Below are positions 26,335 through 40,300 of a stretch of DNA of 64,000 nt, piece after piece. The notes under the pieces are model-generated. The model was given only the letters and a program-made list of their open reading frames with translations, made no database searches and had not been told where the DNA came from. The stretch covers positions 537,501 to 601,500 of the forward strand of contig JACEVL010000408.1 in assembly GCA_020284085.1 (NCBI GenBank), given 5' to 3'. The translations under genes and the position numbers were made by a program. Position 1 is the first letter of the stretch, and each line of letters begins with the position of its first letter. This DNA is from Aporrectodea caliginosa. Lineage: Eukaryota; Annelida; Clitellata; Crassiclitellata; Lumbricidae.

Positions 26335-26570
26335 GGGAGGGGGTGGGCGGGGGCGGTAGTTTAGGGGTATGTTCGGTGCCTTGCAGTTGGAGGGTTGCGG
26401 GTTCGAATTCACCCCAAGCTGCCGCGTAGGGACCCTGGGCAAGTCCTTCACTCGCAATTGCTCATGCGCTTCGGCGTGAAACTCCGATTCAGTGTCCGCT
26501 CTGTAGTCGAGAGCGCCTCTGAGTAGAAATCTTGAAGGTGCGCTATAGCAAGTGCTCATACATACATACA
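26335..26570 (+). mobile_element. tRNA-derived SINE with L2-type tail (SINE-1)
   Basis: The tRNA-like head has an A box in GGTAGTTTAGGGGTATG and a B box GGTTCGAATTC at about 26400. The body includes GGCAAGTCCTTCACTCGCAA, and the 3' tail is GAGCGCCTCTGAGTAGAAAT then CTTGAAGGTGCGCTATA. The tail is the same as that of the L2 LINEs, so L2 machinery probably mobilised it. Other copies: 50745-50915 and 55930-56140. Confidence 0.8.
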
Positions 26571-27072
26571 TGTGATCAGAGATATTAAGAATATTTTCTG
26601 CACATGCCTTCCTTAAGTTCCTTTGTACTTTAATTGGCTTCAATAAGTTTGAAATACTTTTCGTAGAACCTACATGTGGATTGCCAGTGTGACTTAAGCT
26701 TGGACCACAATAAAAAGATTATATTGGAATAGATCGGATTAAATTAGCTTTGATTAGATTTGATTAGCGTGGGTTAGACTGAGTCGGATTGGAGTTAGTG
26801 TGATTAGACTTCATGAGATGATATGAACCAGATTAGATAATACAAAACAGCAGTAGATTTAATCATTTGCATTTTTAGATTAGATTATATTAAAATAAGC
26901 TACATAATATTAGATTACACTAGAGCACTTCTCATATTACATTAGATCGAAACTGATTTAACTATGGTGCCGGCTTGCAAAAAGGCAGAACCCTGTTTAC
27001 ACCGACAGAACGAGGGTAGAGCGTAGAGCGTAGAGGCGAAGGCAGAGTCAGAGGCAGGCAGGCAGGCAGACA

Positions 27073-27103
<31 letters not shown>

Positions 27104-27830
27104 TCGCTAACTCACCCAAATCTCACCCACAGACCCACACGCCACCCATGGCCCACCCATAATTCGGTTACTTGCAGATTAGATAATACAAAACAGCAGT
27201 AAACAGGGTTCTGCCCTGGATTACATCGCGCTCTACCCAATCGAGGCAACTTGGCCCAGAGACTCTGAGCATCCATGCTATCTTCAGCTGTCGACGAGAA
27301 TCCGTTGGTTGGTTCCCGTGTGTGCGTGGGCCGCCACTGGTGACTCTTTCAGCTTACTGTGCATTGCTTTGCATGCTAACTGATAAAGCAATATTCTTTC
27401 GTAATGAGATATAACATCATTATAGGCCAGCGCAGAGAGCGCCTCTGAGTAGATACCTTGAATGGTCGTTACATAAATGTTCAATTCAATCTTTATTATT
27501 GAGACCATCAATCAAGTTATGCACAGTAATAGACTTCACATATCGAGATGGCAACAAGAAAGGCCCTTAAGGGATTAAAGATCCCGCTAACAGGGACACC
27601 TATTTGCTAATCCTTAAATTAACACAGCGGAAGGACGGTTAACAGCCTTAACTAACAGAATAACAGTACTTAAGCAGGCCAGCAATTAGATTACGTCAAA
27701 CCCTTTTCACAACGATTGCAGGGGTTAAGTATTTGGGCTTGGAGTTCGAACCCTCAACCTTATGGCGAATCCAACTCTTGAAGCTAGAGTTAGGCATCTG
27801 CAGAGTAACAGAGAAACAGATGGGTATACA
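26570..27830. other. Low-complexity stretch
   Basis: TTAGATTA-type repeats (26700-26930), a (GGCA)n run (27055-27102) flanked by short direct and inverted copies, and an L2 tail remnant near 27430-27475. No gene recognised. Confidence 0.6.
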
Positions 27831-27990
27831 GAGAGAGAAAGAGAGACAGACAGACAGAGACAGACAGACAGAGACAGACAGAGACAGACAGAGACAGACA
27901 GAGACAGACAGACAGAGACAGACAGAGACAGACAGACAGAGACAGACAGAGACAGACAGAGACGGAGGGAGACATAGAGACAGAAAGATA
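27830..27990. repeat. (CAGA)n microsatellite
   Basis: CAGA/GACA array. Open frames on both strands (DRQTETDRQ, SVSVCLCLS) come from it. Confidence 0.95.
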
Positions 27991-28674
27991 GAGACAGAAA
28001 GCTCAAGAGTTATATGGCCATATAAGTATACGGACAGATGGGAGCAGAGATTCGTCCGTGACTCTGTCTCCAGGAGCGTGTGACAGTGCACCCGTCTGCA
28101 TGGGAGTGAAGTCGAGACGTGTTGTCACTCCTAATGGAATTAAAAGTCGACTCAGACTCGCAACAGACGACAGTGATGCATTGAGTCATTATCAAAAGTA
28201 TCACGGAACGTGTCGAGCACCGCATAGAAATTTTATAGAGCCACATGTGGTAACCTCGCCGTTCGTTATATGACTTTTCTAGACACTGCGTAGCCATGTT
28301 GCTGCGAGTAACAGCCGGATAAATTGGCGATAAATATTTTACAAATGCGCAAAGACAAATGCGGTTTCGCACAACGATGATGCATAATGGATGCATCCGT
28401 CGTCGTCTGAGCAGAGAGGGCTCAGCTGCAGATGACGTCAGCAATCCGTGACTTTGATTGATTGATGGGTCGATCGCATCGAGTGGCCTTGACCTTATGT
28501 CAACACTATGATATAGATCCTTCGTTAGTAAAGCTTTTAGTGCTTTCGTTGTCGCTGTTAGCAAGTATTCACAATTGATTTCATCTAGCAGTGTCGAATT
28601 TTTAAAAGGCTGGATAGACTTTTCAGCTCTGCATTTTGCCACAGTAGACGTACAGCAATGAACTTCAATGCTGC

Positions 28675-29010
28675 ATTGTATCCAGGGCTGCTAAAGGTTT
28701 TTTTTTAACAAAAACAAAAACAGAAAACCGTAAAATTTGGTATTTTGGTTTTTTCAAATTTAGAAATTATAAATACCAAAATGGCGTCTCTTCAACTCTC
28801 TTGGCAATTGTTGTATATGGTCTTCGTTAATTTCGTTACATGCCATTCTACGGTTCTACTGTTCTAATTAATTTCATTATAAATATGCATCTGATTAATT
28901 TGAACGGAATTCATGTCACTCTATGAGTTTTATGATCCGAAATGGGAAAATCTTTAAAAAAACACACACAAAACAAAGAAAACTTGGGTTTTTGCACCCC
29001 TGATTGTATC
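28675..29010. mobile_element. Non-autonomous hAT element, TSD ATTGTATC
   Basis: ATTGTATC at 28675-28682 is repeated at 29003-29010. Between them the element (28683-29002, 320 bp) begins CAGGGCTGC and, read from the other end, begins CAGGGGTGC. CAGGG-type ends with 8-bp duplications are characteristic of hAT. There is no coding capacity. Confidence 0.85.
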
Positions 29011-30040
29011 ATAAAATTATAGGTAACTAATTATCAAGCCTATAATAATAATGTTATATGATGAAAATTCTCAACGCCATACAAAGGCTGTGTCGCGGAT
29101 ATCATCTTATTCACCGGCACTTATAGTCACCCCACATCCGAAGGCTCAGATAGCTAGGTCAGTTTCAGTATTGGGTCAAAATCCGGAGGTGAAGACGAAT
29201 GAACGAAAGCAAGTACAGGCTGAGCGAGGGAGGTATAATTATGTAATTACGACAACTTCTATAGATGCTACAGAAGTTGCCGCAATTGCATATATACGGC
29301 GAGTTTCCTTCAGTAAACTACTTCTATATATAGGATGCTTTATACACACCGTCAACTGTTACTATCAGCACAAATGCTCAGAGCTACGATGCAAGTGCCT
29401 TTTATCTGGGTTTTTCTTTAACAAAAAGGCTTTTGGCTTTCTAGATAGGTGCATGAAGACTGTTCAAAAGTGTCGTGTTAGGGCATCGTATTGGAATTGT
29501 TTCCAATTTCATCGGTAGAAGACCGTAGAACAGTTTGTATCGTAACATTTTAAATCCACTTCTAATGCAATTCTGATGATTCCTGTTAAGTTTTCCGTCA
29601 ACGCAGTTACAATATTATTATCTGTGAACTTGATTCTGACGAGCGTCGGTCCGTTTTTCCTGTTGCTTTTGTCGGTCTTTTGTTTCCCTTCCTCTGTGGA
29701 TTTGTGTGGTCGTAAAACTGTCTGAGTAGTCGTCGGACTATGTACGCCTCTACCGAGATTTATATCGCACGGGCTGATCGTCGGTGACCTATACAGACGG
29801 ACATTCGCACATATGGATACACTCAGAATGGTGCAGACAACCAGACTGTCAGAAACAGATGACACACAAACAGCACAACAGAGACAGAGTGAATGAGACG
29901 GACATGGTGGGACAGACTTAGACAGATGCATAAGGCCTAAGGATAAACCCACGGACACCAACAGGCAACCAAGATTCGAAGCTTGGTACTTTACTCAAAG
30001 TCATTTTACATGACACCTGTTTGTGCCTGTCAGTATATAT
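29011..30040. other. Stretch without a recognised gene
   Basis: An open frame at 29051-29518 (155 codons) has ordinary composition but no motif I recognise. Near 29238-29275 is a short hairpin (CAACTTCT ... AGAAGTTG) also seen in dispersed repeat R2. No gene is called. Confidence 0.45.
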
Positions 30041-30043
30041 TTC

Positions 30044-30263
<220 letters not shown>

Positions 30264-30269
30264 TGAACA

Positions 30270-31280
30270 GATATCTCTGTCTCTGTATTAACGCGTGGAT
30301 ACATTTAATCCCATTGCTGCAGTCGGTTGATAATTATATGCAAAATGGCCCATAATTTTATTTCGACGACCACGATCCCATACTTACGCTGCAGTCGGCC
30401 ACCCAGAGAAAAAGGCGCGAAGTTAATGGACGAATCTAAATGCGCTAAACATGTTGCGCAGACGTATATGCAGGAGTTGATGCAACAATCGCACAGGAAG
30501 GCATCATTCGCAGGATCACCTTCCATCCGGTGCTAAGTAAAAACTATCAGAATAGATAGCAATTTAACGCATCTCCCGGACACTATCAACGGATTAATGC
30601 GAGCGTTTCCATTACGATTATAGCCTAAATGCGTTGTCAGAGGCTAATATTACAATGTCATGAAATTCTGCGTATCTTCGTATGATCTTAGTCGGGGCAC
30701 TCTCTTGCTCTACTCAGTGCTATTTAGTTGCTCCCCACCGGTGCCTGAGCGATGACATTTTACGCAACTGTAGAATTCAATATGGCCGCCGGTATTTTCT
30801 TTAGCCGTTCGTTGATTTCATTTTGTCCCTGGGGGCGAAACCGAATTTCTTCGGCGTCGTTCATTTTCCCATTTCCATCGGTTTCTTAAACAGCTGGAGA
30901 AGCCGCAGAGAGCTTTTCTTGCGCCTCCTCCATCCATCCATCCACTCGGCGCCTTGAAAAGGTTTCCCTTCGCTTGCCCCTCCCTCCCTACCTGCCTCCA
31001 TCGAAGGCCAGTGCCAAGCGAAGCCGTTTAACCACTGTGGGCAATTTGTTTGCTCTCCATTGCCTCCATTGCCAAACAGTTCATTTGTCTGCCACCGCTC
31101 GTTTGCTGGTTCTTTGTCTGGAGAGAATGAAACGAAGACAACTGAATGCTTGGCACAAAACGCTGCCACTGAGCAATGAAGAGTCATCCTTGGCATTGGA
31201 GAGGCTATATTATAAGTAATCACTTGCATGCAAACAACATAAATAAATACATAAATACATACACAGGGCCTATGTACACT
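30270..31280. other. Unique stretch, partly GC-rich
   Basis: No gene is recognised. The part at 30770-31200 is GC-richer and non-repetitive, with a start ATGGCCGCCGG near 30782; no frame extends convincingly. It could be regulatory DNA of either flanking gene. Confidence 0.4.
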
Positions 31281-31284
31281 AATA

Positions 31285-31285
31285 C

Positions 31286-31316
<31 letters not shown>

Positions 31317-31420
31317 CATACATACATACATACATACATACATACATACATACATACATACATACATACATACATACATTACATACATACATACATCCTA
31401 CATACATGCATACATACATA
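31285..31420. repeat. (CATA)n microsatellite
   Basis: CATA/TACA array on the left side of the hAT insertion; the same array continues after it (32315-32370). Confidence 0.95.
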
Positions 31421-32322
31421 CAGGGCCTAGGACAGGATTTGGAGGCCCAGGGCCACAGTTAATTTTCAAGGCCTTTTTCAAATATCTTTTAAAAACTCCA
31501 GAAAGGTTCAAATATTCCCCCTAACTTAGGGGGAATATTTGCTATTTTTCAATAAAATTGACAATGTGGTCAATTTTGTCAAATTGACTGATATTGTATG
31601 TTAAAACTATTTTGATGTAGATTAAATATCAATTTCATAAGTTAAAAACAAACCCCCTAATCGTGCACTCGTTCTTCGTTCCGCTCGAATTCGTCCACCA
31701 CCCCATTCATTTTCTACACTGTCCCAAACTCCAAATCCTGGCTACACCACCGCTCTAAGAGAGTAGTAGTAGTTTCAGTTTAACGACACTGTGATAACGA
31801 AGACCATTAGCGTCGCCCTCCTCCTTTGTCCAGGCTTGGGACTGGCACTGACAGAGTACGATCAGTGGCGGAGTTTCTCTAAGAGACTAAGAAAGTAAGA
31901 ATATACTATTATAGTATAGTGTCTTCTGTGTAGGCTACACTATCCACAGCGAATCGGATGATAAGAAGAATATATTCATATTAAAACATTATTTAGGTTT
32001 GCGTGTTTGACTTACGACTTACGAGTAACGAGTTACGAGAGTTTAGACTGTTGAGTGTTGACAACTTTTCAATTTTACAACTAATAACAGATTTACGAAA
32101 AATTTGTTTACAGTTTGCAATTAGGCTATCTAAAGTCAACGATTTCAAAACGAAATAATTAGAATTTGTATAGCGCTAAATTTCAATGAATAAGTCCTTA
32201 ATTCCGTAATTCCTCATTTCAATAAATAACTCCGTAATTCCAAAATCCCGAGGCCCATATCAAGTGAGGCCTGGGGCCAAATGACCCCGGTGGCCCCCTC
32301 TGTCCTAGGCCCTGCATACATA
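31413..32322. mobile_element. Non-autonomous hAT element in a (CATA)n array
   Basis: The element spans 31421-32314 (894 bp). The left end is CAGGGCCTAGGACAGGATTT; the right end, read on the minus strand, is CAGGGCCTAGGACAGAGGGG, a 15-bp perfect terminal inverted repeat. CATACATA flanks both sides, which fits an 8-bp duplication but is ambiguous because the target itself is (CATA)n. No transposase. Confidence 0.85.
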
Positions 32323-32370
32323 CATTATACATACATACATAAATACGTACATACATAAATACATACATAG

Positions 32371-34260
32371 GCCTACATATAGTCCCGTAATCAGTCGCTA
32401 AGGAATTTATTACTGACTGACTAAATGAGTTAGTGACTGACTTAACAATTTAGTCGACTAAGTCACATGCTTATAAACTGATTAAGTAGCTTAGACTTGT
32501 CGACTGACTTACCGACTTTTCAGGTAGGCCTAATCCGGTATGTCTATTATAGTTACCTAATAATGTAATGGATTTTACCGCCTACTGTACTAACGGGCCA
32601 GTGACTGAGATGCTAATGTGAATTAACGAAAGAAGGCGACAGAATACGAGAGTTTCTAAAAGGAAAAAGCAACGGACTAGTCCGAGGTGAACTGCTGTGC
32701 TCAGTCAGCCTGCAATCCATTCCATCCATATTCATTAATCCAGTGGCTCCCAACCACTTTCAGAGTAAGTCATTCAGTCAACGGCACCTGGGCTTCTTCG
32801 TTTAATTTAGTTTTCTTCCAGTTCTTTATCTTAATTACGTTCGAGCAACGTTCCTTGTAGTCAACCACAGTGTTGCAATTATTTCTACACTACTTTATGT
32901 TTCAATAATAGTAGGCCACATACATGTTTGCCATTAGCGATAATCAGTAAATTTTTACGATTTTGACCCATTCTGTCATTCAACCGCGGCCCCTACAGCA
33001 GGTTCACGGCACCCAGAATATGAGACACAATATTTAGCTATCAGCAGCAGTTGAGCATTTTCACATGTCAGGTCGTTCACTACAAATAACTGGAATAACG
33101 TGAAAATAAAACAGTAACGAAATCAGCTTCAGTTTTAGAGGATCAAGAGAGTTTAACAACCTGAAAAATCTTAACAAAAATGAATTAAAAGACATTATTT
33201 CAAATATGGTTTTAGAATGGTGTTACAATACAGTCCTTCATAAGAGAGAATGTGGATTCCTATACACTGTATACAGTGATTTGGTGTTTCTAAGTTTGAA
33301 ATTTTGGAGGACGCTTCAAATTCCACGTAACCAAAACATTTGAGCGTGTGCCACTTTAGGTACGTTTGCCATAGGTTCGCCATCCCTGGTTTACGTAAAT
33401 GAAATTCGAAATACAAGGCGTCTAATTTCTAGTCCAATAAATGTTTACATGTATGGCTGTTTCCCTGTAAGGCACTTCTCTGCATGGCTGTTTCCCTGTA
33501 TTAATATAATTATATTCGTTCATTGAGAAAGACAACTCTGATTGGCACACCGCAATCAGTTACAATGTCAAAGAGATTAGAGAAAATAATAGGTGTTTAG
33601 TTTTACTCATTACGCTGTTGACCATAATGTTCAAATGAGGAATGGGCATAGTCATTGAACACTAGCATAGAGGACTCTGGGTACGAAATTTTTATTGTCT
33701 TTGACTTTGACTGTTCCCTGTATGGCTATTTCTCTGATTGGTTGTTCCCTGCATGACTGCACTTCAATATATGGCTGTTCCCTGCAGTGTGGGTGTTTCC
33801 GTGTACGGCTGTTTCCCTGTATGAGTAGTATATATATAAATTCTCTGGCGCATTACAAAGGAGCTACATAAAAAGCTGTGATTCTCCCATAGCCTAGGTT
33901 ATTAATGATCACACGTCCACGCGTTTCTTTTTAAAAAAACTGTTGGGAAATTCCCAAGGTATCGATCGATGAGTCATCGCGCGCGAAAGTTCCCAATAGT
34001 TTCGATCAGTCGTCAGTCTCGATGATGAGCCGTCACTGTATACATGCTTAGATTTTTAAAAGTGTTTTAAATATTGCATTATTTTTTTCCTTAATGACAT
34101 CATTCTACATTTTCCACTACTGTATAAATTATATTGTTGTTCTAAAGTGTGAGCATTTGTCTCGTGCTAATAAGGATTACTTATTTTTGTAGACTTTTGA
34201 CTTTTGAAGAATTGCAACTCATGTTCTTTGTGACAATTAATCCTGATTGTGCACTTTCAG
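32371..34260. other. Stretch upstream of the first recognised nardilysin exon
   Basis: Contains a truncated hAT-like end CAGTGGCTCCCAACC at 32741, another (CAGGGATGGCGAACC on the minus strand) ending at 33388, and a degenerate repeat of TATGGCTGTTTCCCTG (33430-33830). I looked here for M16 exons carrying HxxEH or the YMTLVV-type strand and found none. Confidence 0.6.
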
Positions 34261-34318
34261 AGCCACTGGATGTGTTGCAGAGCTGGGCAAAGAACATCTG
34301 TACGAGTATTCCACACAA
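34261..34318 (+). CDS. NRDC: Nardilysin-like exon a
   Basis: First recognised exon. Acceptor gcactttcag; donor gtaata. It starts with two bases completing a codon, so at least one upstream exon is required. Encodes PLDVLQSWAKNICTSIPH, the helix at the end of the first M16 domain. Confidence 0.85.
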
Positions 34319-37300
34319 GTAATACATAATCTTCGTTTATTGTTTCAGACTGACATAGCACAGTATGATTACAATTCATACTATCTGTATGAACGGATGC
34401 TCACAAGTTAATGCAGGAGTCGAATTTAACTGTTTGGCAGCCATACAAGGCGCCCATCATGTTCTTTGACTTGATGCAGTGCTCATGCATAAGCTGATGT
34501 TTAGCCTTAGAGTAGCAGTTTCGAGTTTAGAGTTACTTAGTACTTAGTACTTACTTAGTCCTTCCCGTGCAGGGCTGCACATCGAGCAACGCAGCTTCTC
34601 CACTCCTCGCTGTCCTTCGCCACCTCGACAGCATCCTCCACCGTCATCTCCAGACATCTCAGGTCCTCTCGAACAGTTCCCATCCAGTTTACAGTTACGA
34701 TTAAATTAAGATCTCCCATGATTCAGCCGCTTAGGTTGGTTTGGCTGGGCGTATGGAATCGTACCATCTTGCAATATGTACCATAATCATTTCATTAGAT
34801 CCGGTCTTCTGGCTGACGGACTTAAGCTCAGGCGGATGGAGGGATGGAGGGACTTACCTGAATAACATAAAAAATTGTGAATATTGAACCAGAAACAAAA
34901 TAAATTTGGACACTGACATTTTGTGATGTATGAATAATTGATTTATTAAGTGTCTCTAATGAAAATGTGTGGTTTCTTATTTCAGTGATGATGAAAAGCC
35001 CAGTTTTCTTGACATTGAAGTAAGCATTTATGCAAACTTTTATAGCTAATTAATGGCCATTAATTAATTAATTTATAGCCTTATAAATGATAATTCATGT
35101 ATCGAGCAATAACCAAGAAACAGGGACCAGGGTTAGTGTAAGCTCGCTTGGCTCCTGTTGCACAGTACTTGTGAATAAATGATTGCAGCTTTAATACTTG
35201 TTTGTGCAATAAACAAATTCTAAATATACCTACCCATTGTGACCCAGTGCTGTTGGCACCATGCCATCCTTCAGATGTGCTTATCTTTTGCTCATCTTTT
35301 GTTTACTCTCTTAGTCAAGAAAAAGCATAGCTACTCAAGGGACAACATTCGTTGTTGCATGCAACTTTGCATGGCTAACAATGGAAACCTTGTTGTCATG
35401 GCCTTGATGTACCAGAGTGGGTTTCCTTCCTCCATATAGAAGGGAAGAAGAGCAGTCCCTTAAGCTAACCCACAGGACCTCGAGAGGCAGCCATGGGTAT
35501 GAAGTGTTAGCAACTTAATTTTTTCATAGCTTCGGCATATGAGGTCGTATGGTCTGTCCTCTCCCTTGCTGTCTCATCTTGCCACTGTCAATGTACAGTC
35601 AGTGTACTCGCTATGGCTGAGTTGGCAAGGGGGCACAGTTGAAGACGAACTCTCAAATCAAGTTCAGCCTTAATATCGTTTATTTAACGATGCCGTCATA
35701 TCGACGATGATAGGCGTGTACAAATAGTGCACAAATCAAGTTTCTACCTGGCAGGGATTTGAACCCTGGGCCTCTTGGTTGACAGTCCAGCAGGCTAATC
35801 ACTGGCTATCGCACACCCCATGCAATGGGCTAAGAAAACCAGAATGTTGCACCTTCTGGAAATGTGTTTCCCCGTTTTCCTCATGCAAGGTACCCTGTAT
35901 CTGGCACTGGTTGTCAGCAGTTATCAATCGGTGTAGTGCACATATTACAAAATTTAACTAGTATAAGAATCAATACAAATTGGGGCAGTCTTATTTACCC
36001 AGTTATGGACTGACAGGCTTTTGGGTACCCATTCACTTTGGACTCGCGCAACTGGGTTGCATTTTGCTAAAATTTTGACAGTCCTAGTGATGTGCAGTGA
36101 CTGCCAACCTGATAAAGAATACAATAAAAGATTCAGATCTTTTCTTGCAGTTAATCATTGCATGTTGTCTGTAAAACTGAGCTGTCTCAGAAGTTTGCTG
36201 TATTATTTTCTGCCTTGTAATTTTAGAGGCCATTTGAAACGCCAGAATTCACAAAAATATACAAAGGTATGTGCAGAAATGAGTAGCTTTTTAAAATTAG
36301 GTCATTTTAGCTACAAATTTGAGTAGGATTGAAGATGAAGATAGAAAAATTATTGTTCTTTTATTAATTTTGTGATGGAAAAGATATGGCAGGCGTACTG
36401 AAGTTTGTGAAGAAGCTAGGAATGGACGTCAGTTAACACATTTCTAACAGTGAACATGCTTATTTCTGGACGTCCCCACACATGTATTTTTAATAGCCCA
36501 ATAGCAGATATCTTGGCGGTCGTGATGAGAGTATGAGCCTTTAATGCGGCCGACATTACTGCAAAGGTTGCGCACCCCGGCGTACAGAGATGATGCACAT
36601 GATCTAACGGTCAGGTCAACATGCTCTGAGACCGTGAGGCATTCACCGATGGTGACACCCAACATTTTTATGGATGTGGTGCGAACAGCTCCTGTTACAG
36701 ATGGCCGCAGGGCCATGGATGGTCGTAATCGCCCCACCACTGCCATCTCTCAGGGTTTTCAATGAATTAATGTGCAGGTTTTTGCTTTTGGCCCACTCCT
36801 GCTGGTGTAGTAGTTCCGGTTGTGTTGAGTCGATGTTATAGAACCGATGAGGAGGTAGGTGTCATCGGCATATTTCTGCAGTTTATTAACGTCATTAACC
36901 GGACGCAGGTCTGAGGTTCCTGAGATGTACATCCCCGGGCCTGCACCGGAGCCCTGGACAACGCTCGCGTTGATGTTCTTTGTCGTTGAAGTTTCCCCGT
37001 TGAAGATCACTGGTTCAGGTTATGAGCACCACTGATAAGTTTATTCCTGAAGTGGTGCTTTATAAATGTCAGATTGCAATTAGAATAATACATACAGTGT
37101 ACCTGGTCGATATGTACGTACGCACATGTGTACATGGTTATGTGACTCTTTTCCGTACCTTAAAGCCCATTCTTTTATGTTTGTCTTCAAGATGTTTGAT
37201 TGCTTTGCAGTTTTGCCTATCAAGAATATCTGCCAATTACGCTTAACATGGGCATTTCAAAGCCAGCTACAGCAGTACAGGTGAAGGCTGAATTATGCAC

Positions 37301-40300
37301 TTTCTTTATTATAATAATTGTAGCGCCGCTCAAAGAGCAAAAAATTAGAGGTGCTCTGCATGAGCCTAGGTGATGTTAAATGTCGTTTATTATATCAGTT
37401 AGCCAAACAGTGAACAGCAAACTAGAAAAGGCACCAGTGGAGGGCCCACACAGACACGTGGAGCTTGCCCGCACAGCAGCTATGCAAAACCTGGCGCATT
37501 CTCTGTGGTAGGCCCTAAGGTTTGGAATGGCCTCCCTCAGGAACTATGCCTGCTGTGTAGATCATGTACTGATCCTTTTTATGGCCACTTGAAAGTTTAC
37601 TTTTTTATACCCGGGCTGGAGGAGCAGCTTCTGAAAAATTTATATAGCGCCCTGCGCTATATAAATTTTTGAATAAATGAATAAACCAATGTGGAACCCA
37701 TTGACAGAACATCATATACATTATGCTTGAGTGAGCAAATCGACTGACATCGGAACTTAAAATCAAATGGCTGGAATTTGTTTGATGTTCGTTTGACTTT
37801 TCTTATTCTAACGCTATCTTGGTTTGCTAGAAACAATTTTTGCTGGTGTCATTTGCAGCTATTGATATACAGTGGATGATAATCCATCTGGGACTTTTCA
37901 TTGTGACTAAATTTATAAATATTATATGTGGACTGTGTGTTTATTTTTCCACAGATTTCCAACACAGCTATAGTGTTTTACCTTAGTAGTAGCCACCCTA
38001 GATAACACGGGCGTTTGGCCTAATTACTAGTAAAGTTTTATTTAATAATTTTAGTTTATCATCAGTTAAATTAACTAATATTGTTAGGCAAAAAAAAGAT
38101 AATGGTGTGTTTCCGGTAACAGAGTTAAAAAAACTGGGTAGGTAGGTAGGAAAATAATTTTATTTTGGTAAAATAATTTTATGCAGTGATTTCCCAAAAT
38201 TACGCCACTGCCCATTTATGCACAGCGGTACATGCTGTACCAAAGTATGTATTTTCTATGCGAGTATTAAAAATGCCTATTTGCAGAATGTACCTATATA
38301 TATATATTTTCGTTTATTGAAAGAACAAAGTTGTCATACTGCAACCAGATGCAGGCAATGAAAATTTAAGAAAATTTAAGAAACTGCTGTAGAAAACAAT
38401 CTTATTTATTTCATTTTTGTTGACACCATTTTTCTTGCAAGGTGAAATGTTAGGGCAGGGGTGGGGAAGGAATTATGGATTATGTACATTAAACAATAAA
38501 CATGTAGTAGACAACGGCTGTTTAGCAAATATGCGTGGGTGGTAACGTGAGAAAATCGCTGACTTTTCTGTGTCTGTTATCTCCTCAACATCATACAAGT
38601 GTGTAAATTGTCCATGGGAAACATTGAGCCCATTTATTGTTATAATATTATTAATGCTGACCATATTTACATAGAAAGAAATATCGTTTCCTAACGTCGA
38701 CTGCTAAGGAGACTGCTTGCTACGAAGATTGGTTGTTAAGGAGAGTGTTTGCTAAGGAGAATGGTTGCTATGGAAGGCGGTTGCTAAGGAGGGCGGTCAC
38801 TAAAGAGACTAGTTGCTAGAGTGCCATTACTAAGGTGGGTGGTTGCTTAGGAGAACATTCCGAACGTCTCTGCTTTAGTGAATGCACCTATAATGTCGCG
38901 ATTCTGCATCTCCGACATGCAAAGGCTTAATGTACCGTATGTAAAGTTTAAAAAAATTTGTTTAAAAACTTTTCCCCCCAAAAATTTTTTTAAAAATTTT
39001 CCGAGTCGCGGCAAAAAATTGACTTGGTCGCGTTACCGGAAACACCATTATTTTGTTTTGGCCTAATGTGTATTGTTTGAATGTTACAGATCAAAGCCAC
39101 TCGTTTATTTGTCGAATTTGTTATGCTACAAAGGAACAGGAAGCCTGATTGCACTTCTCCGAAACAGGTAATCAGTAAGCTGTCTCGAAGGCCTGCATAT
39201 CCTGATACTGTATACATCCTCTACAGAAAGACATGTACACTTACATGTTGTACATACAATTCCATGCATGCATAATGTTTTTGTGTAACAGAAAGATATG
39301 TACACATAATTATGTGTTGTACATGCTTGCATAGTAGTGTACTGTAACAGAAAGACATGTACACATACATGTTGTGCATGCATAGTATTGTATAGCAGAA
39401 AGCCATGTACACGTACATGTCGCATATACATGCTTAAATTGCATAGTATTGTAGTGTAACAAAACACTTCCAAATGTGCTGTTTGCATGACTGTCTAACT
39501 GCATGATTTGGGTCTTCAACATTTAATTGCTTTATAGATCCTGAATGTAGCTTTGAAAGGCTGATGTGGACTCTGACTTCTTGCAGTGCTCGTGAATAAG
39601 CTGGTGCCCTGTGCTCAGCTTTGGAGTAGGGCTTTAGAAATTTTGAGTTCATGATCATGATGGGGCAGATCAGTGATAACAATGGTTGATTCCTGTTTTG
39701 AAGTGGTACTACATAAGTTTGCAATTACGATTAAATTTGCAATTATCATTACAGTTATCTTACTACTTTTATATAAAACTCAATTTAATATTAGATTGAA
39801 TTGTTTTCGGGCTGTTGACGATGATGAAGAGATATATTAATGACTGTCCCACAGTGGGAATTGAACGACCGACCTCTTGGTTGACAGTCCGGCATGCTAA
39901 CCACTAGACTACTGCACACCCTAAGCATTGTAAATATAAAATTTAAAAAAATAAAAGCTGATATTGGACTGTTTTTGTAAATTCAAGGAATTTGGCTAAG
40001 GATATCCATAATGTATATGATCAAAGAGGCGAGGAAGATAACTCTACCGTTGCTCAGTTCGGTGTGGTTATTAACCTGACAGAGGATGGACTGGCAAATT
40101 TTGTTGAAGTAAGTTGCTTAAACTATTTGTGATCTATTACTGGTCAACACTGATTTTATTGCCAAAGATATTTGAGCGATTTTAGGGTAAATTTATAGTA
40201 CTGATTCCAAATATGAAGTCGGTTTTGCTAGATTGACTCTAGTTTTTCTCACGATTATGAGAATTTAATGGTTAAACGGAGCCCATTAACATGAAATCAT

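Noticed and set aside
27696..28091. Ser-Val-Cys-Leu and Asp-Arg-Gln-Thr frames
   Set aside because: Artefacts of the (CAGA)n array on both strands.
29051..29518. 155-codon open frame as a gene
   Set aside because: No recognisable motif, start context or splice partners; kept only as a note.
32741..33388. A complete hAT element between CAGTGGCTCCCAACC and the CCATCCCTG end
   Set aside because: The two termini belong to different families and the flanking 8 bases do not match.
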